A stretch of 64,000 nucleotides of DNA from assembly GCA_030065575.1 (NCBI GenBank), contig JASJDZ010000003.1, positions 1 to 64,000 on the forward strand, given 5' to 3'. Under the pieces are notes generated by a model, which saw nothing but the letters and a program-made list of their open reading frames with translations, searched no databases and was not told where the DNA came from. How positions within the stretch are numbered: the first letter of the stretch is position 1; the number at the start of each line of letters is the position of its first letter. This DNA comes from Acidimicrobiia bacterium (GTDB lineage Bacteria; Actinomycetota; Acidimicrobiia; Spongiisociales; UBA5794). Below, one piece after another: positions 26,250 to 34,739 of this stretch. A program made the translations under genes and the position numbers.

Positions 26250-26675
26250 CTACGGCACGTTGTACCGAACAACGGCCTGACTGATGCCCTGCATGGGCTC
26301 GGTCAGATCGATGGTTCCTCTTGCAGAGTCCATGGTGAACACGATCAGCCAGCCGTCGTCGGTTGCCTCGGAGCTGACGACGGCGAACCCACCCTGAGCA
26401 AGGGATTGATTGAAGAACTCGGCGCTGATCCCCAACTCGGCGCTGATTCGCACAATGGCCTCGGTGAATCCGGTCTTGTTGACAACCATGGTCGATCCGA
26501 CTGCGCTCCCGGCCGGGAGCGGGAACCCGTCTGGAATTGTCTCCGGCAACGATCCTTCGCCAAACACGACGTCATCGCCGGGGGCAACACCCTCGGTTGT
26601 GGTTGTCCCCTGGTCGTCGCTGCAACCGGCGCCGAGCAGCGCGATCGCAATCACCACGAGGATTCGCCACCTCAT
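26250..26675 (-). CDS. small lipoprotein of unknown function
   Basis: 141 aa. A lipoprotein signal peptide ends in the lipobox LLGAGC (Cys18), followed by a Thr/Ser spacer and a beta-rich domain of about 95 residues (VFGEGSLPETIPDGFPLPAG onward, quoted in part) that repeats features of small actinobacterial surface lipoproteins. Predicted to be anchored to the outer face of the membrane. No enzymatic motif is visible. Confidence 0.82.
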   Translation of the reverse strand: MRWRILVVIAIALLGAGCSDDQGTTTTEGVAPGDDVVFGEGSLPETIPDGFPLPAGSAVGSTMVVNKTGFTEAIVRISAELGISAEFFNQSLAQGGFAVVSSEATDDGWLIVFTMDSARGTIDLTEPMQGISQAVVRYNVP

Positions 26676-26729
26676 TGTCTGCCTCCTGATACTGGTGCAA
26701 GCGGTCCGCGAGTGTACTTCGGCGGCGAT

Positions 26730-26915
26730 TTAGCGATGCAATCTCGTCATCGGCTCGCCAATCGGAAGAACCGCCACGGTGCGCACCCCGGGATCGGCCC
26801 GCCAGTCCGGCACAGTCGACGGGGTGAGAGCAAACCAGATCGCCAGGGTGACCTGGCCGAGGAGCCGATGCCGCCGGTATCGCCGGCTAGACGCGCGGGG
26901 GTTCGCGGTAGCCAC
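26730..26915 (-). CDS. possible small basic protein, 61 aa
   Basis: ATG at 26915 overlaps the 3' end of the isobutyryl-CoA mutase gene by 29 bases. The product is Arg-rich (PRASSRRYRRHRLLGQVT) with a short hydrophobic stretch. There is no clear ribosome-binding site or family resemblance, and the frame may be open by chance in GC-rich DNA. Confidence 0.25.
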   Translation of the reverse strand: MATANPRASSRRYRRHRLLGQVTLAIWFALTPSTVPDWRADPGVRTVAVLPIGEPMTRLHR

Positions 26916-28533
26916 CGAACACCTCCCTCATCGCCCCAACGATCTCACCCAGCGTGGCCCCGACCCGAGCCGCAGCAATGGTCGGCTCCATCAGGTTCAC
27001 GTCGCTACGGGCCCCGGTACGGAGAGCGGCCAGGGCGGCATCTACCGCCTCGCTGTCCCGCTTGCGGCGCAGGCGAGCCAGCCTTGCTCGCTGCGCAGTC
27101 TCGATCTCTTCGCTAACGCGCAGGATGTCCAGCGGTTCGTCGTTGTCGTTCACATGCTTGTTGACGCCGACGATCACTCGTTCTCCGCTGCTGAGCGCTT
27201 TCTCAAACTCATATGCGGAGTCAGCCAGCGCCGACTGGAACCAACCCTCTTCGATGCCATGCAGCACCCCGTCCAACATCGAGCCGCTCCCCATGCGATC
27301 GATGGTGGCGAAGATCTCCTCAGCCTGCGCCTCGATCCGATCAGTCATCTGCTCAACAAACCACGACCCGCCGAGCGGATCGATAGTCGCGGCCACGCCG
27401 GTCTCCTCCGCAATGACCTGCTGGGTGCGCAGTGCCAGTTCAGCGCTCCTCGCCGTCGGCAGAGCGAATACCTCATCCATTGCGTTGGTGTGAAGGCTCT
27501 GCGTCCCACCGAGGACCGCAGCCAACGCCTCAACCGCGGTTCGCACGATGTTGTTCTCGGGCTGCTGGGCAGTCAGAGAAACTCCGGCCGTCTGGGTGTG
27601 AAAGCGCAACATCAGCGAGCGATCAGACTGCGCCCCGTAGCGGTCGCGCATCCACCTCGCCCAGATCCGTCGTGCGGCACGGAACTTGCCTATCTCCTCG
27701 AAGAAGTCAATGTGCGCATCGAAGAAGAACGAGAGTCGGGGGACAAACTCTTCGATGTCGAGGCCACGACGCAAACACGCCTCGACATACGCAAAGCCGT
27801 CGGCGAGGGTGAAGGCGAGTTCCTGGGCCGCGGTCGCCCCCGCCTCCCTGATGTGATAGCCCGAAATCGAGATTGTGTTCCACTCCGGGACTTCGCGTCC
27901 GCAGAACTCGATCATGTCGACGATCAGCCGGAGATGCGGCTCCGGGGGGAAGATCCATTCCTTCTGGGCGATGTACTCCTTGAGGATGTCGTTCTGCAGC
28001 GTGCCCCGGAGCTGCTTCCAATCGACGCCCTGCTCCTCGGCGGCAACGAGAAGGAACGCAAACAGGACCTCTGCCGGGCCGTTGATCGTCATCGACACCG
28101 AAACATCACGCAGCGGAATCTGATCGAACAGCTCGATCATGTCCGCAGCAGACGAGACCGCAACTCCGCAGTGACCCACTTCACCAAGCGCATGCGGGTC
28201 GTCGGCGTCGAGACCCATCAAGGTTGGCATGTCGAATGCAACCGACAGGCCGCCCTGGCCGGCTTCGAGTAAGTGCCGAAAGCGCTCATTCGTCTCAGCC
28301 ACTGATGCGAATCCGGCGAATTGGCGCATCGTCCAGAGGCGCCCCCGGTAGCCGGTCGCATGAACGCCCCGGGTGAATGGGTACCGGCCGGGAAAGCCGA
28401 TACGTTCGGGCACCGGGCCATCCTCGGGAACCCCTAGCGGGGAGACCCCTTCAAACGAGATGGTGCGAAAACGGTCTAGTCGCTTGCGACCGTCCCGGTA
28501 CTCCTTCTCCCACTCGGCTCGGCCGTCAGACAT
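26887..28533 (-). CDS. icmA: isobutyryl-CoA mutase-type B12 mutase large subunit
   Basis: 548 aa, homologous over its length to the mutase at the left edge, but the two substrate-reading residues differ: Phe72 in RQFAGF and Gln190 in YIAQKEWIFPP, exactly 118 residues apart. These match Phe80/Gln198 of Streptomyces isobutyryl-CoA mutase, which replace Tyr89/Arg207 of methylmalonyl-CoA mutase. The predicted reaction is isobutyryl-CoA to n-butyryl-CoA with adenosylcobalamin, linking valine catabolism to butyryl-CoA. There is no B12-binding domain, so a small IcmB-like subunit must be encoded elsewhere. Its ATG lies inside the 3' end of the upstream membrane-protein gene (8-bp overlap). Confidence 0.9.
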   Translation of the reverse strand: MSDGRAEWEKEYRDGRKRLDRFRTISFEGVSPLGVPEDGPVPERIGFPGRYPFTRGVHATGYRGRLWTMRQFAGFASVAETNERFRHLLEAGQGGLSVAFDMPTLMGLDADDPHALGEVGHCGVAVSSAADMIELFDQIPLRDVSVSMTINGPAEVLFAFLLVAAEEQGVDWKQLRGTLQNDILKEYIAQKEWIFPPEPHLRLIVDMIEFCGREVPEWNTISISGYHIREAGATAAQELAFTLADGFAYVEACLRRGLDIEEFVPRLSFFFDAHIDFFEEIGKFRAARRIWARWMRDRYGAQSDRSLMLRFHTQTAGVSLTAQQPENNIVRTAVEALAAVLGGTQSLHTNAMDEVFALPTARSAELALRTQQVIAEETGVAATIDPLGGSWFVEQMTDRIEAQAEEIFATIDRMGSGSMLDGVLHGIEEGWFQSALADSAYEFEKALSSGERVIVGVNKHVNDNDEPLDILRVSEEIETAQRARLARLRRKRDSEAVDAALAALRTGARSDVNLMEPTIAAARVGATLGEIVGAMREVFGGYREPPRV

Positions 28534-28966
28534 CGCCTAATCCCATTTTGTCGCGCTCGTCATCTGCCACCGGTCGGGCGAGCGCCCCAATCGATTCCAT
28601 ATACGCAGCCTGCAACTGCATGACCTCTGCAACTACTTCCCGCTCGTACTCAAAGCCCTGCCGGTTGGTCTGCTCGAGGACGTAATCGATGGCCGCACCG
28701 CCGCCGAGAACCACGACCTGCTCGGAGTCGGCACCCAGCCGATCCTGCAAGAACTTCATCTCCCATTCCAGGATGCGCCTGACACTCCTCGCACCGATCT
28801 TCTCCCGGGTGGTCTCCGAAAGCCGGGGCGTGATGTACTTGATCGAGTCCTCCACCCCGTAGGAGACAGCCGCGCCGGGCAGGCGTATCGATCCTTGCCA
28901 GTAGAACGCAAGCCCGACAATCGCAAGTAGGACAAGAAGCCCGAGCGCAAACAGGAACGCTGCCAT
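28526..28966 (-). CDS. membrane-anchored protein of unknown function, 146 aa
   Basis: One N-terminal hydrophobic helix (about 3-24) followed by a soluble helical domain containing YGVEDSIKYITPRLS, RRILEWEMKFLQD and QLQAAYMESIGAL, with coiled-coil-like character. No family recognised. It overlaps the icmA start by eight bases, so the two are probably co-translated; an assembly or membrane-tethering role for the mutase is conceivable but unsupported beyond position. Confidence 0.75.
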   Translation of the reverse strand: MAAFLFALGLLVLLAIVGLAFYWQGSIRLPGAAVSYGVEDSIKYITPRLSETTREKIGARSVRRILEWEMKFLQDRLGADSEQVVVLGGGAAIDYVLEQTNRQGFEYEREVVAEVMQLQAAYMESIGALARPVADDERDKMGLGDV

Positions 28967-29007
28967 GTCGAAGAATGCTACCGCCGACCCAACGCTGTGG
29001 GGCTGTG

Positions 29008-29036
29008 TTTACTCGTATCGGTCGAACCCATTTAGT
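29008..29036 (+). promoter_or_regulatory. candidate promoter of the dsbB-tlpA cluster
   Basis: TTTACT (29008-29013), 17-bp spacer, TTTAGT (29031-29036), 23 bp upstream of the DsbB-like ATG, which has its own GGAGG. Confidence 0.4.
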
Positions 29037-29059
29037 CTTGCACCGCCTGAAGGAGGGCA

Positions 29060-29617
29060 ATGCTCGACCTAGCAACGATGAAACTGTTCTTCGCCTTGCT
29101 CACCGTGGTGGCGAATATCGCCGTCATCGGTTACATCGGCGTGGCTCTCGGTTCGCGTCGGTCTCTCCGTCTCCGTGAAATCCGCAATCAGATCGAAGAT
29201 GTGCTCCGGGGCTACGAGCTTTGGTTTGGGGCCGCAGTTGCGGGATTCGCCACGCTCGGCAGTCTCTATCTATCCGAGACGGCGAATCTGATCCCGTGCA
29301 CCCTCTGCTGGTATCAGCGCATCGCCATGTACCCCCTGGCGCTGATTCTGGCCATCGCCGCATTCCGGCGCGAGGGCATGATTCGGATCTATGCGAATGT
29401 GATCGCTGCCGTCGGTGCGGCTATCGCGGCATATCACTACCTCATTCAATGGTTCCCCAATCTCGAAGGCACGAGCTGTACGACCTCGGTGCCCTGCACC
29501 GCCTTCTACTTCCGAGTATGGGATTTCATCTCGATCCCGTACATGGCATTGAGTGCGTTCCTCCTCGTACTGGTTCTCATGGTCGTGCTGCGCAGGAACG
29601 AATCAGCCCCGACCTAG
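29060..29617 (+). CDS. DsbB/BdbC-like disulfide bond formation membrane protein
   Basis: 185 aa with an extra N-terminal helix (about 8-29) before the four-helix DsbB core. First redox pair CTLC (Cys80/Cys83) in IPCTLCWYQR, the DsbB hallmark, and second pair Cys140/Cys146 in TSCTTSVPC, both on the extracytoplasmic side. DsbB-type proteins pass electrons from an exported thiol oxidase to quinone. GGAGG lies just upstream of ATG 29060. It leads the two thioredoxin-like genes, sixteen bases before the first. Confidence 0.93.
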   Translation: MLDLATMKLFFALLTVVANIAVIGYIGVALGSRRSLRLREIRNQIEDVLRGYELWFGAAVAGFATLGSLYLSETANLIPCTLCWYQRIAMYPLALILAIAAFRREGMIRIYANVIAAVGAAIAAYHYLIQWFPNLEGTSCTTSVPCTAFYFRVWDFISIPYMALSAFLLVLVLMVVLRRNESAPT

Positions 29618-29632
29618 TCAACTGGAGATCTC

Positions 29633-30292
29633 GTGACCGTTAGTAGCTCGCCCCAGGAATCCAATCCCAACCGATCGAAGCTCATCGCCGCGGCGGCCTT
29701 TGCAGTTGTAGCCATCGCCCTCGTACTGGCCGTAGTGCTCTCCGGGTCTGGCGACGATGAGACCGCAGCCGTAGCCGAGGTCGGCACTCCGACGGTGACG
29801 GGGAACCCGCTTCCCGAGGTGCCGAACAGCAATGTCGGTGACGCTGCGTCCGATCCTGCCTACGGCCTACCGATCCCGGAGGTGCGTGGCCAGGATTTCG
29901 CCGGCGAACCGGTCGACATCTTGCGCAATGGGAACGCAAAGGCACTGCTCTTTGTCTCCCACGGGTGCCCCCACTGCCAGGACGAGCTACCGGAAGTGCA
30001 GTCCTGGCTCAACGAAACCGGAGGCGTTGCCGGCGTCGAAATCATCGCCGTTTCGACCTCGGCCCGTCAGGTCTCGGGCAACTGGCCCCCTTCTGAATGG
30101 TTCGCTCGAGAGAACTGGACAAGCCCGGTGATCGCCGACGACGAGGAGCTGTCCGTGTTCTTCGGATACGGAGGGACGGTCATCCCCTACTGGGTCTTCG
30201 TGGATGCCGACGGCAATGTAACCCGTCGGATTTCCGGCCGCCTCGACGTTTCGCTGCTGGAGCTGGCCATGCTCGAGGCCCTGACCTCCTGA
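29633..30292 (+). CDS. membrane-anchored thioredoxin-like (TlpA/DsbA-like) protein 1
   Basis: 219 aa: N-terminal signal anchor (about 16-37), a Pro/Gly-rich linker, then a TlpA-like thioredoxin fold with redox motif CPHC (Cys112/Cys115) and the cis-Pro loop in VIPYWVFVD. CPHC is the motif of oxidising DsbA proteins, so this is the likely thiol oxidase partner of the DsbB-like protein. Start is GTG at 29633 with GGAGA eight bases upstream. Confidence 0.9.
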   Translation: MTVSSSPQESNPNRSKLIAAAAFAVVAIALVLAVVLSGSGDDETAAVAEVGTPTVTGNPLPEVPNSNVGDAASDPAYGLPIPEVRGQDFAGEPVDILRNGNAKALLFVSHGCPHCQDELPEVQSWLNETGGVAGVEIIAVSTSARQVSGNWPPSEWFARENWTSPVIADDEELSVFFGYGGTVIPYWVFVDADGNVTRRISGRLDVSLLELAMLEALTS

Positions 30293-30376
30293 GCCCAGTT
30301 TTTGGCAGAACGTCGAAGTAGCCGGCGGGACGCGCCATCATATGGCCCCGGAAACAAAGGAAAGGGTCTCGAGTAG

Positions 30377-31051
30377 ATGACGACCAAGACGAAGGGCGCC
30401 CGCAAGAGCGCCGCAGCGAAGGCACCGGCCCCGAGCCGCAGGACCCCAGTCCTGCTGATTGCATTTGGCGCGGTTGCAGCTCTTCTCATCGTTGCCATTC
30501 TCGCCAGCGGCGACGAGCCCATCGGCAGTGGCGGCCAGTACGGCGATCCGGTCATCTCCGGAGAGGCTCTCCCGACCATGCCGTCGAACACCTCTGTCGT
30601 CCAAAACGATCCCGCCAACGGGATGATTGCTCCCGAGATCACGGGGCAAGACTTTGATGACAGCACCGTATCGATCACCCACGACGGTACGCCCAAAGCC
30701 ATCGTGTTCCTGGCGCACTGGTGCTCACACTGCCAGGTGGAAATGCCACGGGTGCAGCAGTGGCTCGACTCCGGCGGCGGGGTCGAAGGCGTCGAGATCA
30801 TCTCGGTTACCTCGGCCGCCAGCTCCGGTCAGGTCAACTGGCCTCCGTCTGAGTGGTTGGATCGAGAGGGATGGACCCAACCGAACATCCGTGACGACCA
30901 GGACTCGAGTGCTTTCCGAGCGTACGGGGGAAGCCCATTCCCCTACTGGGTGTTTCTCAATGGCGATGGGACGGTAGCCCTCCGCATTGCCGGGCAGACC
31001 AGCATCGAAACGCTTGAACTGGCAATGGAGTCGTTGCAGCCCGCCGGCTGA
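30377..31051 (+). CDS. membrane-anchored thioredoxin-like protein 2
   Basis: 224-aa paralogue of the preceding gene: Lys/Ala-rich cytoplasmic start, signal anchor (about 24-43), and a thioredoxin fold with CSHC (Cys116/Cys119), NWPPSEW and PFPYWVFLN shared with copy 1. The changed dipeptide (Ser-His rather than Pro-His) should shift its redox potential, so it may be a reductase/isomerase or have different clients. Separated from copy 1 by 84 bp. Confidence 0.9.
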   Translation: MTTKTKGARKSAAAKAPAPSRRTPVLLIAFGAVAALLIVAILASGDEPIGSGGQYGDPVISGEALPTMPSNTSVVQNDPANGMIAPEITGQDFDDSTVSITHDGTPKAIVFLAHWCSHCQVEMPRVQQWLDSGGGVEGVEIISVTSAASSGQVNWPPSEWLDREGWTQPNIRDDQDSSAFRAYGGSPFPYWVFLNGDGTVALRIAGQTSIETLELAMESLQPAG

Positions 31052-31088
31052 TCGTGCGCTAGCCTCGGCGCAAAACTGGAAGGGTAAC

Positions 31089-31697
31089 GTGCCGTCGAAC
31101 TGGCATTTCGAGAATGATCGGGTGCGCATCCGCAAGGCGGAAGTAGGCGACTTCGGAAACAACACCTACACGGTGGCTTGCCGTGCCACCAACACCTCGA
31201 TCATCGTTGACGCGGCAGCCGATCCGAACCTAGTGATCGCAAATGCTGCGGGCACGAGCCCCATCGCCATCGTCACCACTCACGGGCACGCCGACCACGT
31301 CGGTGCTGCCGAGGAGGTTTCGGACGAGTTGGGTATCCCGGTATTGCTTCACGCAGCCGACCGCGAGATATCCCCTATCGAACCGGATGGTGACCTCAAT
31401 CCCGGCCCATTTCCTATCGGAGATACCGTGGTTGAGTTGGTACACACCCCGGGGCATACCCCGGGATCGGTGGGCATGGTTACCCCCGGCGCAGCCATCA
31501 CGGGAGACACCCTGTTTCCCGGCGGACCGGGCGCAACACGATTCCCCTACTCGGACTTCGACCAGATCATGGAGAGCTTGGAACGTGAGTACTTCTCGCT
31601 CGGCGACGAGACGATCGTCATGCCGGGCCACGGTGCTGACACAACTATTGGAAACGAACGACCGTCGCTTCCCGAGTGGCGGCGACGGCGCTGGTAG
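31089..31697 (+). CDS. metallo-beta-lactamase-fold hydrolase (glyoxalase II-like)
   Basis: 202 aa. Zinc motif TTHGHADHVGAA (HxHxDH), HTPGHTPGSVG and AITGDTLFPGGPG, and a last His in VMPGHGADTTIG. This is the glyoxalase-II/YcbL-like branch acting on thioesters or related substrates in the cytosol. Start is GTG at 31089 after GGAAGGG; the longer frame upstream overlaps the thioredoxin-like gene and is not used. Confidence 0.92.
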   Translation: MPSNWHFENDRVRIRKAEVGDFGNNTYTVACRATNTSIIVDAAADPNLVIANAAGTSPIAIVTTHGHADHVGAAEEVSDELGIPVLLHAADREISPIEPDGDLNPGPFPIGDTVVELVHTPGHTPGSVGMVTPGAAITGDTLFPGGPGATRFPYSDFDQIMESLEREYFSLGDETIVMPGHGADTTIGNERPSLPEWRRRRW

Positions 31698-31712
31698 CGC
31701 GAGGAGGCGACG

Positions 31713-32648
31713 ATGGAATTCGGTTTGATGGTTGAACCACAGATGGGCGGTACATACGCCGAGCTGCTCAACCTGGCTCGTGCCGCCGAAAATGCCGGAT
31801 ACACCGCGTTTGCCCGCTCCGACCACTACCTGGCCGGTGAGAACAGTGTCGCCGCAACCGACGCCTTGACCACGATTGCCGGCCTGGCAAGGGAGACGGA
31901 CACGATCAAGCTGACGGTTCTGGTGACCCCGTTGACTTTCCGTCACCCCGGCGTGATTGCCAAGACCGCGACAACCCTGGATGAGATGTCGGGCGGCCGA
32001 TTTGAGCTGGGTGTCGGCACCGGTTGGATGGAGAGCGAGCATCGCGCCTTTGGGATCGCATTGCCTGAGATGCGAGCTCGGTTCAGCCTCCTGTTCGAGA
32101 CCCTCGCCTACATACACGCGGCGACAGGGCGCAGCAGCGGTGGTTTTGTCGGCCGCCACTTCCGGCTGGAGGACATCGAGGTTCTGCCCCAGCCGGCAAC
32201 GCGCCTGCCCATCATCATTGGCGGCATGGGCAAGCAACGTACCCCGTCGATTGCCGGGCGTTTCGCCGACGAGTACAACATGTTTGCCTCCAACGCCGAG
32301 GAGCTGAGCGCCCGGCTGGACGTCATGGTGTCGAGCGCAACAGAGATGGATCGGGACCCGGGCGAAGTCAAGGTCTCGATCATGTCGTCAGCGATCATCG
32401 GGGAGGATGAGGCCGAGTACCGGGAGGCGCTCGCCGCAGCAGCATCGGAGCGGGACAAAGAACCGGACGAGCTCGAAGCCATCCTCGCCGAGCGCCGCAT
32501 GCTCCACGGGACCTACGAGCAGGCCGCGGCGATCATCGACGATTACCGCCGGCAAGGGGTAGGTCGGATCTACATCCAACACTTTGCGCCACTGGGCGAG
32601 ATCGACCCCGAAGAGGTGACCCGCCACTTCCGAGGACTCAGCGGATAA
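31713..32648 (+). CDS. LLM-class (probably F420-dependent) oxidoreductase 1
   Basis: 311-aa luciferase-like TIM-barrel enzyme. MEFGLMVEP at the start, ARSDHYLAG, LGVGTGWMESEHRAFGI and LPIIIGGMG are the conserved strands and cofactor loop of actinobacterial LLM oxidoreductases, which usually take F420 (sometimes FMN). Substrate not assignable. Preceded by GAGGAGG, 15 bp after the MBL hydrolase, hence probably one transcript. Confidence 0.9.
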   Translation: MEFGLMVEPQMGGTYAELLNLARAAENAGYTAFARSDHYLAGENSVAATDALTTIAGLARETDTIKLTVLVTPLTFRHPGVIAKTATTLDEMSGGRFELGVGTGWMESEHRAFGIALPEMRARFSLLFETLAYIHAATGRSSGGFVGRHFRLEDIEVLPQPATRLPIIIGGMGKQRTPSIAGRFADEYNMFASNAEELSARLDVMVSSATEMDRDPGEVKVSIMSSAIIGEDEAEYREALAAAASERDKEPDELEAILAERRMLHGTYEQAAAIIDDYRRQGVGRIYIQHFAPLGEIDPEEVTRHFRGLSG

Positions 32649-32660
32649 CCACTAGCTGCG

Positions 32661-32693
32661 TAGTACTTAGAGCTTGCGGCGGGAAGCTATCCT
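32661..32693 (+). promoter_or_regulatory. weak promoter candidate upstream of sufC-sufS-sufU
   Basis: TATCCT (32688-32693) lies seven bases before the sufC ATG with a poor -35 (ACTTAG region) 17 bp upstream. If used, the mRNA would be nearly leaderless. Confidence 0.3.
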
Positions 32694-32700
32694 GCGCCCT

Positions 32701-33453
32701 ATGACTGCACCTTTACTAGTAATCAACGACCTCCACGCTTCGGCCGGCGACACGGAAATCATCAAGGGGATGAACCTCACCATCGAACGAGGGGAAATCC
32801 ACGCGCTGATGGGCCCAAACGGGTCCGGGAAGTCGACTCTCTCCTATGTGCTCATGGGTCACCCCGGATACGAGGTGACCGGCGGGCAGATTCTCTACAA
32901 GGGCGAGGACATCACCGAGACCGACCCGGATGAGCGCGGGCGCTCCGGCATATTCCTCGGATTCCAATACCCCGAGGAGATCCCCGGCGTGTCCGTACTC
33001 AACTTCTTGCGCACGGCGCTCTCCAATCGAACCGGCACCGACTACACAGTGCTCGAGTTGCGACTCAAGGTCGCTGAGGCCATGACTCAGCTGGGGATGG
33101 ATCAGTCCTTCGCAGACCGCTACCTCAATGAGGGGTTCTCCGGCGGGGAGCGCAAGCGCAGCGAGGTACTGCAAATGACGATCCTCGATCCCGAGCTCGC
33201 AGTTCTCGACGAAACAGACTCGGGCCTCGATATCGATGCGTTGCGTACCGTCGCCGAAGGGGTGCAACGCCTTCACGATGACGATCGTGGCTTCCTGATC
33301 ATCACGCACTATCAGCGGATGCTCGACTACATCACGCCCGATGTCGTTCACGTCTTCGTCGACGGCAGGGTGGTGGAAACCGGCGGACCGGATCTGGCCA
33401 AGGAAATCGAGGAATCGGGTTACGACAACTACCGGGTAGGGACCGCCGGATGA
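32701..33453 (+). CDS. sufC: SufC ATPase, copy 1
   Basis: 250-aa ABC-type ATPase of the SUF Fe-S assembly scaffold SufBC2D. Walker A GPNGSGKST (38-46), Q-loop FQYPEEIPGVSV, variant signature FSGGERKRSE and Walker B LAVLDETDSGLD, all in the SufC form. Start ATG 32701; the in-frame upstream region is not conserved. The stop overlaps sufS (ATGA), so they are coupled. A second SufC, about as long but clearly different in sequence, sits next to sufD at 41 kb. Confidence 0.95.
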   Translation: MTAPLLVINDLHASAGDTEIIKGMNLTIERGEIHALMGPNGSGKSTLSYVLMGHPGYEVTGGQILYKGEDITETDPDERGRSGIFLGFQYPEEIPGVSVLNFLRTALSNRTGTDYTVLELRLKVAEAMTQLGMDQSFADRYLNEGFSGGERKRSEVLQMTILDPELAVLDETDSGLDIDALRTVAEGVQRLHDDDRGFLIITHYQRMLDYITPDVVHVFVDGRVVETGGPDLAKEIEESGYDNYRVGTAG

Positions 33454-34673
33454 TGCAACAGGTTCGAGCCGACTTCCCCATCCTCGATCGGTTGGTCAAC
33501 GGAAAGCGGCTCGCCTATCTCGACTCCTCGGCAACCACACAGAAGCCGAGCCAGGTGATCGATGCCATTTCGGACTATTACAGGGTCTACAACTCGAATG
33601 TCCACCGCGGCGCCCACACTCTCGCCGCGGAAGCGACGATCGCCTACGAGGATGCTCGCACCAAGATCGCACAATTCATCGGTGCCGGATCATCAAACGA
33701 GGTCGTGTTCACGAAGGGCACGACGAACGGCATGAATCTGATCTCCTACGGCTGGGGCCTGAACCGGCTCCGTGAGGGCGATCGCATCCTGCTCACCGTG
33801 ATGGAGCATCACGCCAACGTCGTTCCCTGGCAGATCATCGCAAAGCACACCGGGGCTGAGCTCGTCTATCTCGAGCTCGACGAGGACTATCGGGTCGACC
33901 TCTCGAATCTGGACAGGTTCGTCGACGACCGGCTGAAGATCATCAGCGTCTCGGGTATGTCCAATGTCACCGGCACAATCGGCCCGGTGCCGCAGCTGGT
34001 GGAAGCAGCCCGGAGCGTGGGCGCGCTGATGATCGTCGATGCGGCCCAATCGGTCCCCCACCTGCCGACGAACGTTGCTGAGATCGGCGCCGATCTGCTC
34101 GTCTTCAGTGCGCACAAGATGCTTGGTCCCACCGGGATTGGCGCAATGTGGGGTCGTCCCGAGATCCTCGAGGAAATGGACCCGGCCGAGGGCGGCGGCG
34201 AGATGATCACCGACGTCCGGCTGTACGAATCGCGCTGGGCGCCGGTTCCCCACAAGTTCGAGGCGGGCACTCCCCCGATCGCCCAGGCGGTTGGATTTGG
34301 CGCCGCCATCGACTACCTGGACAAGCTCGGAATGGAGGCAGTGCGCCGCCACGAGGTCGCGATAACCCGATACGCGCTCGATCGGCTATCGGAGGTCCCC
34401 GACCTGCGGGTCGTCGGGCCCACCGATCTTTCTGCGCGAGGAGGCACCATCAGTTTCGAGTTGGGGGATATCCACCCCCATGACGTCGCCACGATCCTCG
34501 ATCAGGAGGGTGTGGCAGTGAGAGCCGGCCACCACTGCGCCAAACCCCTGATGCGCTATCTCGAGGTGCCGGCAACCGCGCGAGCGTCGTTCTACGTGTA
34601 CACAACCGAAGAGGACATCGATCAGCTGGTCACGGGCCTGTATCGCGCCCGGGATCTCTTCGGTCTCGCCTAG
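33450..34673 (+). CDS. sufS: cysteine desulfurase SufS
   Basis: 407-aa PLP enzyme that takes sulfur from cysteine for Fe-S assembly. PLP lysine Lys223 in SAHKMLGPTG, His in MEHHANVVPW, and the persulfide Cys363 in AGHHCAKPLM. The length and short catalytic loop are those of group II (SufS) enzymes that hand sulfur to SufU. Starts at 33450 or 33453 (two adjacent ATGs). SufU follows after 66 bp. Confidence 0.96.
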   Translation: MMQQVRADFPILDRLVNGKRLAYLDSSATTQKPSQVIDAISDYYRVYNSNVHRGAHTLAAEATIAYEDARTKIAQFIGAGSSNEVVFTKGTTNGMNLISYGWGLNRLREGDRILLTVMEHHANVVPWQIIAKHTGAELVYLELDEDYRVDLSNLDRFVDDRLKIISVSGMSNVTGTIGPVPQLVEAARSVGALMIVDAAQSVPHLPTNVAEIGADLLVFSAHKMLGPTGIGAMWGRPEILEEMDPAEGGGEMITDVRLYESRWAPVPHKFEAGTPPIAQAVGFGAAIDYLDKLGMEAVRRHEVAITRYALDRLSEVPDLRVVGPTDLSARGGTISFELGDIHPHDVATILDQEGVAVRAGHHCAKPLMRYLEVPATARASFYVYTTEEDIDQLVTGLYRARDLFGLA

Positions 34674-34739
34674 GGCCCGAGCGATTCGCTGTCCTTGGTG
34701 GCGGCGTTATGGTTGTGACCTCATCAACCAACAGAGACG

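Noticed and set aside
26779-28272. 497-aa plus-strand frame opposite the isobutyryl-CoA-type mutase
   Set aside because: Mirrors the mutase codon usage on the other strand; the mutase on the minus strand is unmistakable.
30987-31088. N-terminal extension of the MBL hydrolase gene
   Set aside because: Overlaps the thioredoxin-like gene; GTG 31089 has a good Shine-Dalgarno and begins just before the conserved domain.
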